A stretch of 64,000 nt of DNA from Planctomycetaceae bacterium (GTDB taxonomy: Bacteria > Planctomycetota > Planctomycetia > Pirellulales > Pirellulaceae): contig SXOA01000139.1 of NCBI GenBank assembly GCA_005778405.1, positions 1 through 64,000 on the forward strand. Reading direction: 5' to 3'. The position numbers and the translations under genes are program-made. This document shows positions 61,377-64,000 of this stretch, one piece after another. Within the stretch, counting starts at the first letter, position 1. Each line of letters opens with the position of its first letter. Under the pieces are notes generated by a model. It ran no database searches. It had not been told where the DNA came from and saw only the letters and a program-made list of their open reading frames with translations.

Positions 61377-64000
61377 ATGCCTATTTGCACCCAGTGCGGG
61401 ATTTCACTCGAGCGCGAAACGGCGACGGGGCGCTGCACCGTTTGCGAACAAACGGTTGTGTTGCCACCTCGAAGTGCTCACGCTAGCGAGTCCATTCCTG
61501 GATACGAGTTGTTTGACTTGCTCGGGCGCGGCGGCATGGGAGAAGTTCGCCTCGCCCGCCAGGTCGCCTTGGATCGGCTCGTCGCGCTCAAGTTGATTCA
61601 TGCTCAAAAGGCGGACGATCCGTCGTTTGACGCCCGTTTTTCACGGGAAGCCCGCCTGCTGGCCCGGCTGAAGCATCCCCACATCGTTGCCATCCATGAT
61701 TTTGGCGAAGCCCAAGGGCGGCTGTTTCTCGTCATGGAACTGGTGGAGGGAAGTACTCTCCGCAAGCTGCTGGCTTCCGGCGCGGTTGCGCCGGCGACTG
61801 CTCTCTGCATCATGGGGCAACTCTGCGACGCAATCGGCTACGCCCATGAGCAAGGGATCGTTCACCGGGACATCAAGCCCGAGAACATCCTGCTCGATTC
61901 GAGCGGCAACGTGAAGATCGCCGATTTTGGGCTAGCCAGATTGCTCCCTCAGCATCAAGAGCAATCGGCGCTGACCCAAGAAGGCGCCGTCCTCGGCACG
62001 CTCCGCTACATGGCTCCAGAACAGCTCGCTGGCGTCTCCGACATTGATTCTCGCGCCGATGTGTATTCCTTGGGCGTCGTCTTGTATGAGCTGCTGACCG
62101 GCTCGCTTCCGCAAGGCAGTTTCCCGTTGCCGTCGCAGCGGGCCGCGGTGGATCGGCGCTTCGATGCTGTGGTGCTGAAAGCACTTGCCTATGATCGCAG
62201 CGAGCGGTACGCCACGGCGCGCGAGCTCGAGCAGGCGATTGTTGCAGTGATGCATTCCTCCGCCAACGCCGATGAAACATCGCCCAAAGAGTCGCAGCGA
62301 CCACTCGTTGGATTTGTTCCGACTCCTCCCACACGCCTCATCGGCCGCGACTCCGAAGTTGCGGAAATCACGAATTTACTTCAGGAACATCGCCAAGTAA
62401 CGCTACTTGGCACCGGCGGCACGGGAAAGACTCGCCTGGCGATCGAGATAGCGTGTGAGGCAGCAGCCAGTTGGCCCCACGGCGCATGGTTTGTGGAGCT
62501 CACCGAGATCTCATCCTCCAATCTGGTGGCATCCGCCATCGCGCATACCTTGCAGTTGAAAGAGGGAGGGGACTCAGTTGATGCGCTGTTGATCTCCCAT
62601 CTCCGCGATCGGCAGTTGCTGCTGGTGCTGGACAACTGCGAGCAGGTACAGGGAGTCGGAGCGCTGGTTTCGAAACTTCTCGATTCGAGCCCCGGACTGC
62701 GAGTTCTTGCCACCAGCCGGATCCCGCTGCATGTCCGGGGAGAACGGGAGTACCAACTGGCGCCGCTTCACGTGCCCGAAACGCGCTCTGCAGGCAATAC
62801 CCTGGAGGCGGTGGCCGCGTCGCCGGCCGTGCAACTGTTCGTGGATCGTGCCCGGGCTGTGCGAGCCGACTTTCGCTTGACACCCGACAATCAGCTAGCC
62901 GTCGCCGAGATTTGCCGGCGGCTTGACGGTTTGCCGCTCGCCCTGGAACTTGCCGCGGCACGCTTGCGGCTGTTTTCCCCCGAGGCGCTGGTCCCCCGAC
63001 TGGAACAGTCCTTGAAAGTTCTGACCGGTGGAGCCCGCGATCTTCCCGCGCGACAGCGGACTTTGCGCGCGGCGATTGCCTGGAGCTACGACCTCTTGTC
63101 TCCCGGTGAACGGGCGTTGTTCCGAAGGCTGGCGGTGTTTAGTGGCGACTTTCAACTGGAAGCTGCCGAAGAGGTCTGTCGCTTTCTCCCCGATAAGCAT
63201 GCGGACTTCCAAATACTGGATGGTTTGACCGCCTTGGTCGAACAGAGTTTGCTGCGAGCGCTTCCCGACTCGGGACGATTCGAGATGCTCGTTACGCTGA
63301 GGGAGTTCGCCGCGGAACAACTGACGGCGGAGGGCGAAGAATCGGAAGCACGCCAGGCGTTAGTTTCCTGGGGCAAAGACTTGCTCGAAGCCGTGGCACC
63401 GCACCTGGACACTGCTGCGGCTGGTCCCTGGTTGGCCAGAATGAACGAGGAATGGAATAACTTGCGCCTGGTGCTTCAGTATTTGACGCAGCAGGATCCA
63501 GTTCTCACCATGCAACTCGCCGGCAGTACCTGGTATGCCGGATACCAGAATGGCCGGCTTGCGGAAACCCGTGATACGCTGAAAACCTTGTTGGCGCTGC
63601 CGGGCAATGAGCCGCCGACCGCCGCGCGAGCGACAGCGGCCCACGGCGCTGGGACTTTGAGTTGGGTTACCGGTGACGTGGAGACTGCCGGGAAACTGTT
63701 TGGCGAAGCGATTTCCATTCGTCGCAACCTCGGTGACCCGGCGTCGACCGCCGCTACGCTCAACAACATGGGCGTTCTGGCCCGCGAGCAAGCGAAATAC
63801 GATGCGGCCGAGCAGTATCACGCCGAAGCGCTCGCCCTGAGACGCAGTGTCGGAAATCCAGGCCAAATCGCTGCCAGTCTGGCCAATCTCGGCCTGGTTG
63901 CCAGCGATCGGGGGGACATCGACCGGGCACAAACGCACATGTCGGAAGCCGTACAGCTTTACCGACAGTTGGGAGATGAAGGCAAGGCCGCCACCGTACT
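61377..64000 (+). CDS. Ser/Thr protein kinase-STAND ATPase-TPR protein (3' end outside window)
   Basis: At least 874 residues are in the window and the frame is still open at the end. Residues 4-23 hold a zinc-ribbon-like pair (CTQC, then CTVC). Residues about 40-300 are a Hanks-type kinase, with GRGGMGEV glycine loop, VALK lysine, HRDIKPEN near 163, DFG and MAPEQ. Residues about 320-640 resemble the AfsR/LuxR-type STAND (NB-ARC-like) ATPase: Walker A GTGGTGKT near 345, Walker B LLLVLDNCEQ, and the LATSRIPL sensor region. TPR repeats follow (AATLNNMGVLAREQAKYDAAEQYHAEALALRR). This fits a cytoplasmic signal integrator: the kinase output may be gated by nucleotide binding and the TPR platform. 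The partner and trigger are unknown. Confidence 0.92.
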   Translation, partial: MPICTQCGISLERETATGRCTVCEQTVVLPPRSAHASESIPGYELFDLLGRGGMGEVRLARQVALDRLVALKLIHAQKADDPSFDARFSREARLLARLKHPHIVAIHDFGEAQGRLFLVMELVEGSTLRKLLASGAVAPATALCIMGQLCDAIGYAHEQGIVHRDIKPENILLDSSGNVKIADFGLARLLPQHQEQSALTQEGAVLGTLRYMAPEQLAGVSDIDSRADVYSLGVVLYELLTGSLPQGSFPLPSQRAAVDRRFDAVVLKALAYDRSERYATARELEQAIVAVMHSSANADETSPKESQRPLVGFVPTPPTRLIGRDSEVAEITNLLQEHRQVTLLGTGGTGKTRLAIEIACEAAASWPHGAWFVELTEISSSNLVASAIAHTLQLKEGGDSVDALLISHLRDRQLLLVLDNCEQVQGVGALVSKLLDSSPGLRVLATSRIPLHVRGEREYQLAPLHVPETRSAGNTLEAVAASPAVQLFVDRARAVRADFRLTPDNQLAVAEICRRLDGLPLALELAAARLRLFSPEALVPRLEQSLKVLTGGARDLPARQRTLRAAIAWSYDLLSPGERALFRRLAVFSGDFQLEAAEEVCRFLPDKHADFQILDGLTALVEQSLLRALPDSGRFEMLVTLREFAAEQLTAEGEESEARQALVSWGKDLLEAVAPHLDTAAAGPWLARMNEEWNNLRLVLQYLTQQDPVLTMQLAGSTWYAGYQNGRLAETRDTLKTLLALPGNEPPTAARATAAHGAGTLSWVTGDVETAGKLFGEAISIRRNLGDPASTAATLNNMGVLAREQAKYDAAEQYHAEALALRRSVGNPGQIAASLANLGLVASDRGDIDRAQTHMSEAVQLYRQLGDEGKAATV

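Overview
The window looks like a GC-rich planctomycete chromosome segment, most like Pirellulales or a relative. This rests on protein families: four large PSCyt1/DUF1549/DUF1553-type secreted proteins, five DUF1501 proteins with twin-arginine leaders, a BBP7-type beta-barrel, several WPxxRGP-type PQQ-like propellers, a planctomycete-type propeller with a C-terminal CxxCH domain, and a Ser/Thr kinase fused to a STAND ATPase. I saw no rRNA, tRNA, CRISPR array, prophage or insertion-sequence transposase. Almost every product has a Sec or Tat export signal, so this is mainly a secreted or periplasmic catabolic and electron-transfer region.

Layout. 1-7296: a very large TPR protein whose N-terminal VIT/VWA part is cut off by a short intergenic-type repeat at its 5' end. 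7293-19112: a tightly spaced plus-strand run of a Gfo/Idh/MocA oxidoreductase, a DUF1549/DUF1553 protein with Ig-like segments, DUF1501, a PPC-domain protein, a PSCyt1-DUF1549-PA14-DUF1553 protein and a second DUF1501. 19170-26965: mixed single genes (OBAP/DUF1264, a lone DUF1501, BBP7 barrel, degenerate GGDEF protein, propeller, small Lys-rich protein, class-C-type serine hydrolase). 27033-32512: two minus-strand c-type cytochrome/propeller dehydrogenases, divergent from a third PSCyt1 + DUF1501 cassette at 32659-37248. 37260-44039: PQQ-like propeller, sialate O-acetylesterase fused to DUF1080, and a CBM9-like/transglutaminase/esterase fusion. 44474-51430: a more housekeeping-like block (bestrophin, thiS-thiG, ferredoxin-NADP reductase-like flavoprotein, two adjacent DTW-domain genes, secreted nitrilase-family protein, small zinc-ribbon protein). 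51652-56276: FG-GAP protein, a second PQQ-like propeller and a di-heme cytochrome c peroxidase broken by an in-frame TGA. 56589-61292: a fourth PSCyt1 + DUF1501 cassette. 61377-end: a kinase-STAND-TPR protein running off the window.

How the parts may work together (inference): the repeated cytochrome-like/DUF1501 cassettes, surrounded by sugar-dehydrogenase-like propellers, DUF1080, acetylesterase and CBM-like proteins, suggest periplasmic processing of complex glycans coupled to c-type cytochrome electron transfer. Each of the four large cytochrome-like proteins carries a different accessory beta-domain in the same scaffold, which would fit one conserved machine retargeted to different substrates. 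Two of the four cassettes also have a long, nearly perfect hairpin between their two genes. These two patterns and the TGA-split peroxidase are the observations I would follow up first.
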